Assembly (NCBI GenBank): GCA_965242915.1
Contig: CBDETN010000026.1
Span: 124,001-188,000 of the forward strand
DNA: 64,000 nt
Source: CAJXII01 sp965242915
GTDB taxonomy: Bacteria > Campylobacterota > Campylobacteria > Campylobacterales > Arcobacteraceae
Direction of reading: 5' to 3'
The notes beneath the pieces are model-generated. The model searched no databases. It saw only the letters and a list, made by a program, of their open reading frames with translations, and was not told the DNA's origin. The translations under genes and the position numbers were made by a program. This document shows, in pieces, positions 41,487-50,452 of this stretch; within the stretch, counting starts at the first letter, position 1, and each line of letters starts with the position of its first letter.

Positions 41487-42910
41487 TTTATCTCATTAGT
41501 TGGTAATATAATTTTAAACATCACTATATCTTCATTTAAATTAAAAACTTCTATATTTCCTTTTAAATGCAACTCAATAATTGTTTTACAGTTATAAAGA
41601 CTTAATCCCACACCATTTTTTTGAGTTTTAGTACTAAAATAAGGTGTAAAAATATTACCAATTATATCTTCAGGAATATGACCGGCTGAATTTTGTATTT
41701 CAAATATATTATTTTCATTTTCGGTATATGATTTAATAGATATTTTAGAAGTTTTATCGTTTGATAAATTAATTGCTTCTTTTGCATTATCCAAGATATG
41801 TGCAATTGATTGAGATAAACTACCAACATAAGTTAAAAAAGGTTCTTGATTATTATTTTCAAAAATAACTTCATCATCTTGAATATTTGAATGCATCATT
41901 GCTTTTTCAATTATATCTTTGCTTGTAGTTTCGATCATTTTTTCTTTTATCTCTGTTGTGTGTTGAAAGTTATTGATTACATTGGACAACTCTTCAATAT
42001 GATTTGTAATCAAATGAAGATTATTAACAGTTTCTTCTGTAGTTACCTCTTCATCAAATTGATATTTTAACATTAGATTCTGAACTTCTAATGAGATTGT
42101 ATTTAACGGCTGTCTCCACTCATGAGCAACTAACCTCATAGTAGAGGTCATGATATTTAGCTTTTCATCTTTATCAACAAGTTGTTTTAATAAGTCTTTT
42201 TTCTTTTCTTCTAATGTCATTTCATTGGTAACATCAAACATAACCGCAGTATATCCTGTGATATCACCATATTTATTGTATTTTGGCTTAATTACACTTT
42301 CTACCCAAAAATAACTGCCTGTTTTTGTTTTGTTTACAATTATTCCAGAATATTCTTTACTGTTTTTAATTTCATACCACAACTTTTCTTCTTCTGATTT
42401 ATTTTGAAATGCCGTATAATACCGACCTTTTAACTCATTTTCTGTATATCCACAAAGTCTACAGTATGCTTCACTTGCTTTTTCAATTTTACCATTAAGA
42501 TCTATTTGTATCTGTATTAAATATTTATCAAAAATTTCATGTTCAGAGACAGTTTGTGTAATATTGCTTGCATCAAGTACTAGATATTTATTATCTTGCA
42601 TTAAACTAATTGTTACATCAAGGAATACAAGACCACCGTCTTTTCTTCTGCAAGATAGTCGTAAATTATTTATATATCTGTCTTTGGCATTCTTTTCTAT
42701 CAGCTCTTTAAATGGCTGTTTATTTTCATCGGTTATTAAGTCGATGAATTTAAGTTTTAATAATTCTTCATTAGTAAAGCCTAGAAGTGGACTAAATGCT
42801 TTATTAATATAAAGAAATTTTGTATCAAGATTGATAATACCTATACCACTCCATGAGCTGTTTATCATTGCTTTTAAAACAGCATTCTGACTTTGTATTT
42901 TATTTGACAT
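41483..42910 (-). CDS. PAS-PAS sensor histidine kinase, degenerate ATP-binding G1 box
   Basis: A 475-residue soluble kinase: PAS 1 about residues 10-125, PAS 2 about 135-240 (with the usual Y-x-P/F and GYTENEL patterns), dimerisation box LVAHEWRQPLNTISLE near 265 (phospho-His) and an HATPase domain with N-box HILDNAKEAIN and G2-like KNGVGLSLYNCKT. The G1 box reads NSAGHIP instead of DNAGGIP, so the nucleotide-contacting Asp is Asn and a Gly is His. The kinase may be weak or dead. It heads the operon kinase-kdsB-broken regulator. Its natural partner is probably that regulator. Confidence 0.85.
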   Translation of the reverse strand: MSNKIQSQNAVLKAMINSSWSGIGIINLDTKFLYINKAFSPLLGFTNEELLKLKFIDLITDENKQPFKELIEKNAKDRYINNLRLSCRRKDGGLVFLDVTISLMQDNKYLVLDASNITQTVSEHEIFDKYLIQIQIDLNGKIEKASEAYCRLCGYTENELKGRYYTAFQNKSEEEKLWYEIKNSKEYSGIIVNKTKTGSYFWVESVIKPKYNKYGDITGYTAVMFDVTNEMTLEEKKKDLLKQLVDKDEKLNIMTSTMRLVAHEWRQPLNTISLEVQNLMLKYQFDEEVTTEETVNNLHLITNHIEELSNVINNFQHTTEIKEKMIETTSKDIIEKAMMHSNIQDDEVIFENNNQEPFLTYVGSLSQSIAHILDNAKEAINLSNDKTSKISIKSYTENENNIFEIQNSAGHIPEDIIGNIFTPYFSTKTQKNGVGLSLYNCKTIIELHLKGNIEVFNLNEDIVMFKIILPTNEIK

Positions 42911-42959
42911 ATTTATTAATCCCTATAGAATTTAAGTGGAGATAGTGTAACATAAAATT

Positions 42960-45680
42960 ATGAAAAAAACACTTACGATTATAGATACATTTGGATTTTT
43001 ATTTAGAAGCTATTATGCTTTACCGCCATTGAAGTCCAAAACAGGATTTCCCACAGGTATGCTTACAGGCTTTATGAATTTAATAGCAAATATCGGTAAA
43101 GATTTTCAAACTGATTATCTTGTATTTGCACTTGACAGTAAGGGGGATACCTTTAGAAATGAAATATATCCCAAATATAAAGCACATCGTCCTGATGTGC
43201 CGCAAGATTTATTAGCCCAACTTCCTGTTGCAATTGACTTAATAGACAAAATGGGATTTGCAAGTGCAAAAATGGTTGGATTTGAAGCGGATGATATTAT
43301 CGCATCATTAGCCCACGAAGGTAAAAATCAAGGATTAAACATACGCATTGTAAGTCACGATAAAGATTTATATCAGCTTATAGAAGAGGATATATTAATG
43401 TTTGACCCAATGAAGAAAAAAGAGATTACATCTTCAATGTGTTTTGAGAAATACGGTGTATATCCAGAGCAATTCACAGATTATCAATCACTTCTTGGCG
43501 ATAGCGCTGATAATGTTCCGGGCGTTAAAGGAGTTGGGGCTAAAACTGCAGAAGCTTTGATTCAACAATTTGGAACTTTAGATGAAATTTATTCTAACAT
43601 TGATAAAATAGAAAAACCAAGATGGCAAAAGCTTTTAATTGAAAGTAAAGAGTTGGCATATATTAGTAAACAGCTTGTTACTTTGCATCATGATGCTCAT
43701 TCTTTACACTCTCTTGAAGAATTAGAATTGCCAAAAGAAAATCCAATTTTAAAAATAGCCAAACAACTGCAAGAATATGATATGCATCGAGTTATAGATA
43801 AGGTGATGAAAAATGGTACTAGCTATAAAACTGTGATGCCGGACAACCTTGCTTCCACTCTCCTTAGTGGAGAGTGGGAACCAGGGGGAGAAGTTAAACC
43901 TGAAATTAAATGTAACTATATTTTATTAAATGATGAGAAGAAACTACTTGAAATTGTAAATCAAATTAGTGATGATACTATTGTAGCTTTTGATACAGAA
44001 ACTACAGGATTGGATTCATCTAAGGCTCAAATTGTAGGTTTTTCATTTTGTACAGAGGTGGGAAAGGCTTATTATGTACCAATAGGACATTTTTATTTAG
44101 GAGTGCCGCAGCAAGTTAGTATAGAAGTTGCAAGACAGGTAATCGGAATTTTAAATAATAAAAAATTAGTTTTTCAAAATTTTAAATATGATTTTGAAAT
44201 AGTTAAAAATAATTTTCAAGTTGAATTAAAATTGTATGCAGATACTATGATTATGGCTTGGCTGCTTAACAGTGACAAACCTGTTGGTCTTGATAAGTTG
44301 TCAGATAGATATTTTAATCATAAAATGACAGCTTTTAAAGATGTAGTAAAAAAAGGTGAGACCTTTGCTACAATCGATGTGAATATGGCTTGTGAATATG
44401 CCGGTGAAGATGCTTGGATCACTTTTAGGCTTTATGATCTGTTTCTTAATGAATTTAATAAAAATAAGGGGCTTTTGGAAATTGCACAAACTATAGAGTT
44501 TCCTTTTGTTTATGTTTTAAATCATATTGAAAATAATGGTATAAAAGTTGATGTTCAAGTATTGGAAAATTTAAAAGAAAAAAGTAAAGTTCGATTAGAT
44601 ATCTTAATAAAAGAGATTTATCAATTAAGTGGAATGCAATTTAATATAAATTCTCCCAAACAACTAGGAGAAGTGCTTTTTGATACTTTGGGCTTACCTC
44701 CGTCTAAAAAAACTAAAACTGGATACAGTACAAACGAAAGTGTGTTGTTAAAATTAAAAGATAAACATCCAGTAATAGAAAAATTACTTGAATACAGAGA
44801 AGCTTTTAAGTTATATTCAACTTATATAGAGCCACTTTTAGAACTAGGAAAGCAAGAAGAAGACAATAGAATTCATACTTCATTTTTACAAACAGGAACA
44901 GCAACAGGACGACTTAGTTCAAAAAATCCAAATCTACAAAATATACCAGTACGAAGTGAAGCAGGGCGGCAAATACGAACTGCTTTTGTAGCTAGTAAAG
45001 GATATAAACTGGTTGGGATTGATTATTCTCAAATTGAGCTTAGACTTTTAGCTCATTTTAGCGGTGATCCAACCTTGGTAAATGCTTTTAACAATAATGA
45101 AGATATTCATTATCAAACAGCAGTTGCAATATTTGGTGAAGATGAAGCCAAGACTAAACGACATATTGCAAAAACCATAAATTTTGGTCTTATATACGGT
45201 ATGGGGGCTAGAAAATTAGCTGAAACTTTAGGGATATCTGTAAAAGAAGCCAAGGGTTATATCGAAAGTTATTTTGAAAAGTTTAGTACAGTGACACAGT
45301 ATCTAAAATCAATTGAGCAAAAAGCTATGGAGGATGACAGTGTAACTACTTTGATAGGTAGATATCGACCTTTTGATTTTGGAAGTGCCACAGGTATGAT
45401 GAAAGCAACATATTTGCGAGAAGCTGTAAATACAGTTTTTCAAGGAAGTGCATCAGATTTAATAAAACTATCTATGATAAAAATATATGAAGAATATAAA
45501 AATAACAATGATCTAATAATGCTTCTTCAAATACACGATGAACTTATTTTTGAGATTAAAAGCGAAAGAGTTGACGAAATAACTAATAAGTTAAAAGAAA
45601 TTATGGAAAATATTTATACTTTAGAAGTTCCTTTAAAAGTAAGTATTGCGGTTGGAAATAATTGGGGAGAATTAAAATAA
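42960..45680 (+). CDS. polA: DNA polymerase I
   Basis: A three-domain repair polymerase of 906 residues. The 5' nuclease is at about residues 1-290 (ALDSKGDTFRNEIYPKYKAH, GVGAKTAEALIQQFG). The 3'-5' exonuclease is at about 330-500 with FDTETTGLDSSKA and YAGEDAWITFRL present, so proofreading ligands look kept. The polymerase is at about 550-906 with SKNPNLQNIPVRSEAGR, VGIDYSQIELRLLAHFSGD, RHIAKTINFGLIYGMG and LLQIHDELIFE. The linker near residues 296-312 (NLASTLLSGEWEPGGEV) is encoded by a hairpin repeat, so the linker has been extended. It is divergent from the kinase operon, with about 50 bases between. Confidence 0.97.
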   Translation: MKKTLTIIDTFGFLFRSYYALPPLKSKTGFPTGMLTGFMNLIANIGKDFQTDYLVFALDSKGDTFRNEIYPKYKAHRPDVPQDLLAQLPVAIDLIDKMGFASAKMVGFEADDIIASLAHEGKNQGLNIRIVSHDKDLYQLIEEDILMFDPMKKKEITSSMCFEKYGVYPEQFTDYQSLLGDSADNVPGVKGVGAKTAEALIQQFGTLDEIYSNIDKIEKPRWQKLLIESKELAYISKQLVTLHHDAHSLHSLEELELPKENPILKIAKQLQEYDMHRVIDKVMKNGTSYKTVMPDNLASTLLSGEWEPGGEVKPEIKCNYILLNDEKKLLEIVNQISDDTIVAFDTETTGLDSSKAQIVGFSFCTEVGKAYYVPIGHFYLGVPQQVSIEVARQVIGILNNKKLVFQNFKYDFEIVKNNFQVELKLYADTMIMAWLLNSDKPVGLDKLSDRYFNHKMTAFKDVVKKGETFATIDVNMACEYAGEDAWITFRLYDLFLNEFNKNKGLLEIAQTIEFPFVYVLNHIENNGIKVDVQVLENLKEKSKVRLDILIKEIYQLSGMQFNINSPKQLGEVLFDTLGLPPSKKTKTGYSTNESVLLKLKDKHPVIEKLLEYREAFKLYSTYIEPLLELGKQEEDNRIHTSFLQTGTATGRLSSKNPNLQNIPVRSEAGRQIRTAFVASKGYKLVGIDYSQIELRLLAHFSGDPTLVNAFNNNEDIHYQTAVAIFGEDEAKTKRHIAKTINFGLIYGMGARKLAETLGISVKEAKGYIESYFEKFSTVTQYLKSIEQKAMEDDSVTTLIGRYRPFDFGSATGMMKATYLREAVNTVFQGSASDLIKLSMIKIYEEYKNNNDLIMLLQIHDELIFEIKSERVDEITNKLKEIMENIYTLEVPLKVSIAVGNNWGELK
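43853..43880 (+). repeat. hairpin repeat in the polA linker
   Basis: TTCCACTCTCC (43853-43863) and GGAGAGTGGGAA (43869-43880) form a stem with a 5-base loop TTAGT and a one-base bulge. The sequence CCAGGGGGAG follows. It lies in the linker between the 5' nuclease and exonuclease domains and does not break the frame. It is related in style to the GTTCCCACTC repeats but not identical. Confidence 0.75.
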
Positions 45681-45746
45681 TTATTTTCCCTTTACAAAAA
45701 TAATTTTTTTTGATACAATATGTGAAATTTAATATAAAGATATGTT

Positions 45747-46427
45747 ATGAACCAAATTATTAAGCAACTTAGAAAGTGTGAGAACTTAAACTTATTAGTC
45801 ATTTCTCAAGATGACAAGTTCTCAAGTGATGTGCAAAATACTTTTTCTGATTTAAATAAACTAGAAATTGTAACTTGTAACAGCAAAGCATTAGAACTAT
45901 GTAAAGAGAGCAATTTTGACATTGTTGTTGTTGATACTAAAAGTGATAATTTTATTGATTTCTTTAATAAAGTAAATAAATTTAAAACAGTGCCTTTAAA
46001 AATTATAGTTTTAGATCCAAGTAAGGAAAGCGATATAATTGATGCTATAAATTCTGATGTTTATACAATCTTAGCTAAGCCTTTTAATATTGTTAATCTA
46101 AAATTATCTATAGTGATGTCTGTAAATCAAACACAAAGAAATGATAAAGTTAAGTTAGGCAAAGGTTTTTATTTTGATATATATAGAGACAGAGCTTATA
46201 ATAAAAATAGTAAAGTTATTGAATTAACAAAGCTTGAGCTTGGTTTATTAAAGTTAATAATAGAGAATGAAGGTAATGTTGTTGACTACAAACAAATAGA
46301 ACAACAAGTATGGAAAGGTAAAAAAATGAGTATTTTTACCATGAGAAATGTAGTAAATAAAATTAGAACAAAACTTTATTATGATGTTTTTAAGAATGCT
46401 TCATCTAAAGGTTATATAATAAAATAA
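45747..46427 (+). CDS. response regulator, OmpR-type, with atypical receiver
   Basis: A 226-residue protein with a receiver domain at about residues 13-125 and a winged-helix DNA-binding domain at about 135-226 (IELTKLELGLLKLIIENEG, YKQIEQQVWKGKK, NKIRTKLY). In the receiver the acidic pair (SQDDKF), the phospho-Asp (IVVVDTKSD) and the Lys (LAKPFN) can be found, but the conserved Thr/Ser position reads VLDPS, so phosphorylation signalling may be altered. No kinase is adjacent. It stands downstream of polA. Confidence 0.85.
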   Translation: MNQIIKQLRKCENLNLLVISQDDKFSSDVQNTFSDLNKLEIVTCNSKALELCKESNFDIVVVDTKSDNFIDFFNKVNKFKTVPLKIIVLDPSKESDIIDAINSDVYTILAKPFNIVNLKLSIVMSVNQTQRNDKVKLGKGFYFDIYRDRAYNKNSKVIELTKLELGLLKLIIENEGNVVDYKQIEQQVWKGKKMSIFTMRNVVNKIRTKLYYDVFKNASSKGYIIK

Positions 46428-46436
46428 GAAGTTAAT

Positions 46437-46628
46437 ATGGAAGATTTGATAGTAACAAAAGAAGAATTAACAAGAATGTTTGAAAGCGGAGAATTAAAAG
46501 ACAGTAACGATGGCTGGCTTTTAAACGGCAGATATATAGAAATTGCCGCTATTCATGAAACAGATCCAAAGTATCTTCATGATGTTACAAGTTCTCAATA
46601 TTATAAATTGATACAAAAAGAAAAATAA
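46437..46628 (+). CDS. conserved small protein, 63 aa
   Basis: Not recognised. Hydrophilic, no signal peptide or membrane segment: VTKEELTRMFESGELKDS followed by WLLNGRYIEIAAIHETDP. It starts nine bases after the response regulator and precedes the zinc-ribbon gene by about 12 bases, so it is probably in an operon with both. Confidence 0.65.
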   Translation: MEDLIVTKEELTRMFESGELKDSNDGWLLNGRYIEIAAIHETDPKYLHDVTSSQYYKLIQKEK

Positions 46629-46639
46629 AAGGAATATAT

Positions 46640-46936
46640 ATGTCACATTGCCCTTTCTGTAAAAAGAAAATTGCTATGAGCAAAGCATTTTGCTCAAGAA
46701 ACTGTAAAGATAATTATTTTCAATTAATTGCGATACAAATACCAAAATTGTTTTTAAAAAGAATTTTTATATTTTGTACTGATAAAGAGAGAGAAGCGGA
46801 GATTGAAAAATTTGCTTCTATGCATAAGTGGAGATTAGATTTACTTAAAAATAAAATTGAAGAAGAAGCGATTAAATATGGATATATTGAAGATCCATAT
46901 AACAGAGATGAAGCGAATACACAACTAAAACTTTAA
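46640..46936 (+). CDS. small zinc-finger protein, 98 aa
   Basis: The first 22 residues carry two Cys pairs, CPFCKKKIAMSKAFCSRNC, a zinc-ribbon/treble-clef-like site. The rest is a basic helical region with one hydrophobic patch (LIAIQIPKLFLKRIFIF). AAAGGAATATAT precedes the ATG. Function unknown; a nucleic-acid-binding or chaperone adapter is possible. It overlaps the convergent lgt 3' end by four bases. Confidence 0.7.
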   Translation: MSHCPFCKKKIAMSKAFCSRNCKDNYFQLIAIQIPKLFLKRIFIFCTDKEREAEIEKFASMHKWRLDLLKNKIEEEAIKYGYIEDPYNRDEANTQLKL

Positions 46937-47757
46937 TTAGTTTTAGTCTTTTTTAATACATAGATGTAGAGCAGGGAACAACTTACTGCAAATATTCCAG
47001 ATATCAGCATTCCCATAGTTAACCATGTCGTATTGGCTAAAAATCCAAGTTGAACATCAGGTTGTCTAAAAATTTCAGCAATTATTCTCATAATTGAATA
47101 AAGTATTACATATAAAAGTGCCAGTTGACCATCAAATTGTTTTCTTTTTCTTATTATAAAAAGAATTATAAATACTAAAAAACCTTCTAAAAATGCTTCA
47201 TACAGCGCTGAGGGATGCCGTAAAACTCCATTTACATAAATACCCCAGGATACATCAGTTACGCGACCTACAAGCTCTTGATTTACAAAGTTTCCAATTC
47301 TTCCAAATATATATCCCAAAGGTACAGCAAGAGCAGCAATATCTGTCATAAACCAAAACGATTTTTTATATTTTTTACACCAAAGAATTGAGGCTATTAT
47401 AAATCCTGCTAGTGCTCCATGATAACTCATTCCTGAGATTCCAATAAATGTACCGTCAGAAGCAAATGGATTAAAGATATACCAAGGGTGTGTTAAATAA
47501 AACATTGTATGGGTATCGTAAAAGAGTATATATCCAAGTCGAGCACCTAAAATTACTCCTATCTCTACCCACCAAATATAACTATCTAAAAAATCACTTG
47601 ATATATTTAACTTATCTTTTTTAACAATCCAATGAGCAATTGATATAGCACTTAAAAGTGCAAGTGCATACATGATTCCATACCAATGTACAGAAATACT
47701 TCCTAAATTAAAAGCTACCGGATTGAATGTTGAATATATATTTTGCCAAGTATTCAT
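46933..47757 (-). CDS. lgt: phosphatidylglycerol-prolipoprotein diacylglyceryl transferase
   Basis: Attaches the diacylglyceryl group to lipobox Cys residues, so it is needed for the lipoproteins coded here (NosL, NosC1). Seven hydrophobic segments are visible. The family's signature is in GRIGNFVNQELVGRVTD (about residue 152). HWYGIMYALALL is near residue 24, and RHPSALYEAFLEG near 180. 274 residues is normal. Its stop is four bases inside the convergent zinc-finger gene. It is one base from the Fe-S protein gene upstream. Confidence 0.96.
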   Translation of the reverse strand: MNTWQNIYSTFNPVAFNLGSISVHWYGIMYALALLSAISIAHWIVKKDKLNISSDFLDSYIWWVEIGVILGARLGYILFYDTHTMFYLTHPWYIFNPFASDGTFIGISGMSYHGALAGFIIASILWCKKYKKSFWFMTDIAALAVPLGYIFGRIGNFVNQELVGRVTDVSWGIYVNGVLRHPSALYEAFLEGFLVFIILFIIRKRKQFDGQLALLYVILYSIMRIIAEIFRQPDVQLGFLANTTWLTMGMLISGIFAVSCSLLYIYVLKKTKTN

Positions 47758-49088
47758 TATCGTAAAGCATCTGCTATTAACTCAATCGGATTTTTAAATA
47801 TTACATCAGATTGAGTTCGTCCTAAACCATCTGTTATTTGCATTCTACAAGCACTACATTCTGCACTGACTATACTTGCTTTTGTTTCATTTATCATTTT
47901 TGCTTTACTAAGACCTACCTCTTTTGCTATATGGTATTTTTCACTTTGCATAGTAACACCGCCAAAACCACAACAAGCATTTGGATCACTCATCTCATCA
48001 ATCTCATAATTAGCACCAATTAAGGCTCGAGGTTCTTTATGTATATTTTGCATTTTTTTAGCATGGCAGGGATCGTGATAAGTTACTATTGTTTTTACTT
48101 TTTTTTGTCCTCGTTCCTGCGAAATTGCATCTTTAGTTTCTAATAAAGCTTTTAACTCAGTATTGTCTTCCAGCCATTTTGTAGCCATTATAACTTTTGG
48201 CGCTAATTTTTTAGCTCGCTCCATCCAATGGGGCTGATCATGTAAAAAATGTTCCCAATCTGTATTTATCATAGCGCTGCAAGTAGCTTCCGGAACAATT
48301 ATCGCATCAACATCATCTATAAATGTCTCAAAGTATTCTATATTTTGTTTGATAAGATAATCAACAGTATCAAAATCACCGGTAAAATAAGCAGGTGCTC
48401 CACAACAAAGTTGTTTTTTAGGGATAAATGCATCAATTTGTAATTGTTCTAAAATGTATAAAAGTGATTTTCCTATATTTGTGTAGGCATAATTTCCCAT
48501 ACAACCTATAAATATTGCTACACGCATTCCACCTGCCTTGTTCCCACTCTCCTGAGTGGGAACACTATTTATAATATTTTCCGGGTAAGAATTTAAAAAA
48601 GAAGTTCGGTCAGCAAATGGCAGAGTTCTGTCTTTAATCATCTCAATTGGTAAATTTAATCTTAACTTACTGCTTTGTTTATCATGATTTATTTTTAATC
48701 CACAAGTTTGAAATACCCATCCCATCTTTGCCAGTAAATCCATAATTTTACGGTTTCGCAAGAGAAAGAAGAAGGCTCTTTTGTACCAAGCAATACCATA
48801 TTTCTTAGCTATATCATTTCGTACTTGTTCGATTATCATATCTGTTGGTAAATCATTTGGACAAACTTCCACGCAGTTTGTACATAAAAAACAACTTTCA
48901 AAGATATCTTTTGCAGTCTTATCTAATTCTAGCTCATCTCTCTCATAAGCACCCAATAAATCTATAAATCCCCTTGGAGATGTAGTTTCATCTTGGTTTA
49001 TTTGAAATATAGTACATACGGATTTACACTTACCACATTTGATACAATCATCACTAATTGCAGTATAGTTAAATTTTTTATCTATCAT
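47757..49088 (-). CDS. (Fe-S)-binding CCG-domain oxidoreductase (GlpC/LutA/glycolate-oxidase-like)
   Basis: Two [4Fe-4S] ferredoxin sites near the N-terminus (CIKCGKCKSVC about 16-26; CFLCTNCVEVCPNDLP about 66-81) and two CCG cysteine-rich domains (CCGAPAYFTGD about 236; CCGFGGVTM about 385). This is the arrangement of the iron-sulfur subunits of glycolate, lactate or glycerol-3-phosphate dehydrogenases and heterodisulfide reductase. The substrate is unknown. It stands in a conserved-looking argF-hemN-this-lgt order. Two dispersed repeats lie in its linkers (48103-48130 and 48540-48563), adding DAISQERGQKK and SVPTQESGN without breaking the frame. Confidence 0.85.
   Translation of the reverse strand: MIDKKFNYTAISDDCIKCGKCKSVCTIFQINQDETTSPRGFIDLLGAYERDELELDKTAKDIFESCFLCTNCVEVCPNDLPTDMIIEQVRNDIAKKYGIAWYKRAFFFLLRNRKIMDLLAKMGWVFQTCGLKINHDKQSSKLRLNLPIEMIKDRTLPFADRTSFLNSYPENIINSVPTQESGNKAGGMRVAIFIGCMGNYAYTNIGKSLLYILEQLQIDAFIPKKQLCCGAPAYFTGDFDTVDYLIKQNIEYFETFIDDVDAIIVPEATCSAMINTDWEHFLHDQPHWMERAKKLAPKVIMATKWLEDNTELKALLETKDAISQERGQKKVKTIVTYHDPCHAKKMQNIHKEPRALIGANYEIDEMSDPNACCGFGGVTMQSEKYHIAKEVGLSKAKMINETKASIVSAECSACRMQITDGLGRTQSDVIFKNPIELIADALR
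48103..48130 (-). repeat. dispersed 29-bp repeat, copy 3
   Basis: Plus strand TTTTGTCCTCGTTCCTGCGA then AATTGCAT. It differs from copy 2 at only two positions and is translated in the same frame as D-A-I-S-Q-E-R-G-Q-K between the first CCG domain and the second of the Fe-S protein. Confidence 0.8.
48540..48563 (-). repeat. palindromic REP-like repeat inside the Fe-S protein gene
   Basis: A perfect inverted repeat: GTTCCCACTC and GAGTGGGAAC with a TCCT loop. In the coding strand it gives V-P-T-Q-E-S-G-N. The same core forms the insertion target of the IS1182-type element at 51.5 kb. Confidence 0.9.
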
Positions 49089-50452
49089 ATAGTTTTACTA
49101 AATCTTCTTTTATCTTCTGGTATATTGTTTAAATAAGCATCAAACGGCATAGATATATTTCTAATAAGCATAGAGCCTGTTTGATTTACATTAATTTTAT
49201 CATCTATTATTGTGATAAGTTCAGCTTCTACAAACTCCTCTAAGGCTTTAAGTGCATCGCTAAAATATTCCTTAAAATTAATATTAAATTTTCTTTCAAC
49301 GATCTTCATATCTAAAGAGAAATTTGCCATAAGTTCCATAATTATATATTGTCTTAATATATCATCATCATTTAAACTATAACCTTTAAATACAGGTAAA
49401 TTACCATTATCTAAAGCTTCTTCATAAGATTTTAAATCTTTAAAGTTTTGAACATAATAATCAACACCGTCACCAATAGAAGTAACACCGATACCAATTA
49501 AATCAGCACCGCCTTTTGTAGTATAACCTTGGAAGTTTCTATGAAGTTCACCTTTTTCAATTGCTTTAAAAAGTTCATCCTCAGGTTTGGCAAAGTGGTC
49601 CATTCCAACCATTTTATATCCGTGTGAGCTAAAAAATTCAATACTGTCTTTTAAAATTTCTAATTTAGTTGAAGGCGGTGCAAATGTTGTTTCATCAAAT
49701 TTTCTTTGAGTTTTCATCATCCATGGAACATGAGCATAATTAAATACAGCTAATCTATCGGGGTCTAATTTTACAATATCCCTAATAGTTCTTGCAAAAG
49801 TTTCTTTTGTTTGGTGTGGAAGTCCATAAATTAAATCAACATTTACTGATTTGATTCCGGCATCTCGTGCAATTTTTATCACATTTGCAGTCATATCAAG
49901 TGGCTGGATTCTATGTATTGTTTTTTGTACTTGCGGGTCAATATCTTGAACACCAAAACTTAACCTGTTTGTTCCGGCTTCTTTTAACACATCCATATGC
50001 TCTTTAGTAAAAAATCTAGGATCTACTTCACAACTAATCTCTGCATCATCACTAAAGTTAGGAAAAGTTTCTTTAATTGCATCAAGCACTTCTTTTAATT
50101 GAGATGGATCTAAAAAAGTGGGAGTTCCCCCGCCAAAGTGCATTTGTGTTACAGTTCTATTAGTGTTTAAATATTTAGCTAATATTTTTAATTCTTTTTT
50201 TAGATATTCAATATATTTGACTTTTTTATCTTCTTTACTTGTAAAAATTACATTACAACCACAAAAATAACAGGCACTTCTACAAAAAGGGATATGTATA
50301 TAAAGTGAAAGTGGTCTATCATCACTTTGAGCTTTAAATTTTGCTATCAAATCATTTTGTGTAAAGTTTGTGTGAAATTCAGGAGCTGTTGGATAACTTG
50401 TGTATCTAGGTCCCGGTCGCGAGTATTTCTCAAATTTTGTAAAATCAATCAT
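49085..50452 (-). CDS. hemN: oxygen-independent coproporphyrinogen III oxidase
   Basis: A radical SAM enzyme of haem synthesis: converts coproporphyrinogen III to protoporphyrinogen IX without O2. YIHIPFCRSACYFCGCNVIF holds the CX3CX2C cluster site, followed by MHFGGGTPTFL, DPRFFTKEHMDVL and VDLIYGLPHQT. I chose ATG at 50452, so the protein begins MIDFTKFEKYSRPGPRYTSY as in other HemN; an in-frame longer start reaching 50557 would only read through argF. It overlaps argF by eight bases and the Fe-S gene by four. Confidence 0.96.
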   Translation of the reverse strand: MIDFTKFEKYSRPGPRYTSYPTAPEFHTNFTQNDLIAKFKAQSDDRPLSLYIHIPFCRSACYFCGCNVIFTSKEDKKVKYIEYLKKELKILAKYLNTNRTVTQMHFGGGTPTFLDPSQLKEVLDAIKETFPNFSDDAEISCEVDPRFFTKEHMDVLKEAGTNRLSFGVQDIDPQVQKTIHRIQPLDMTANVIKIARDAGIKSVNVDLIYGLPHQTKETFARTIRDIVKLDPDRLAVFNYAHVPWMMKTQRKFDETTFAPPSTKLEILKDSIEFFSSHGYKMVGMDHFAKPEDELFKAIEKGELHRNFQGYTTKGGADLIGIGVTSIGDGVDYYVQNFKDLKSYEEALDNGNLPVFKGYSLNDDDILRQYIIMELMANFSLDMKIVERKFNINFKEYFSDALKALEEFVEAELITIIDDKINVNQTGSMLIRNISMPFDAYLNNIPEDKRRFSKTI

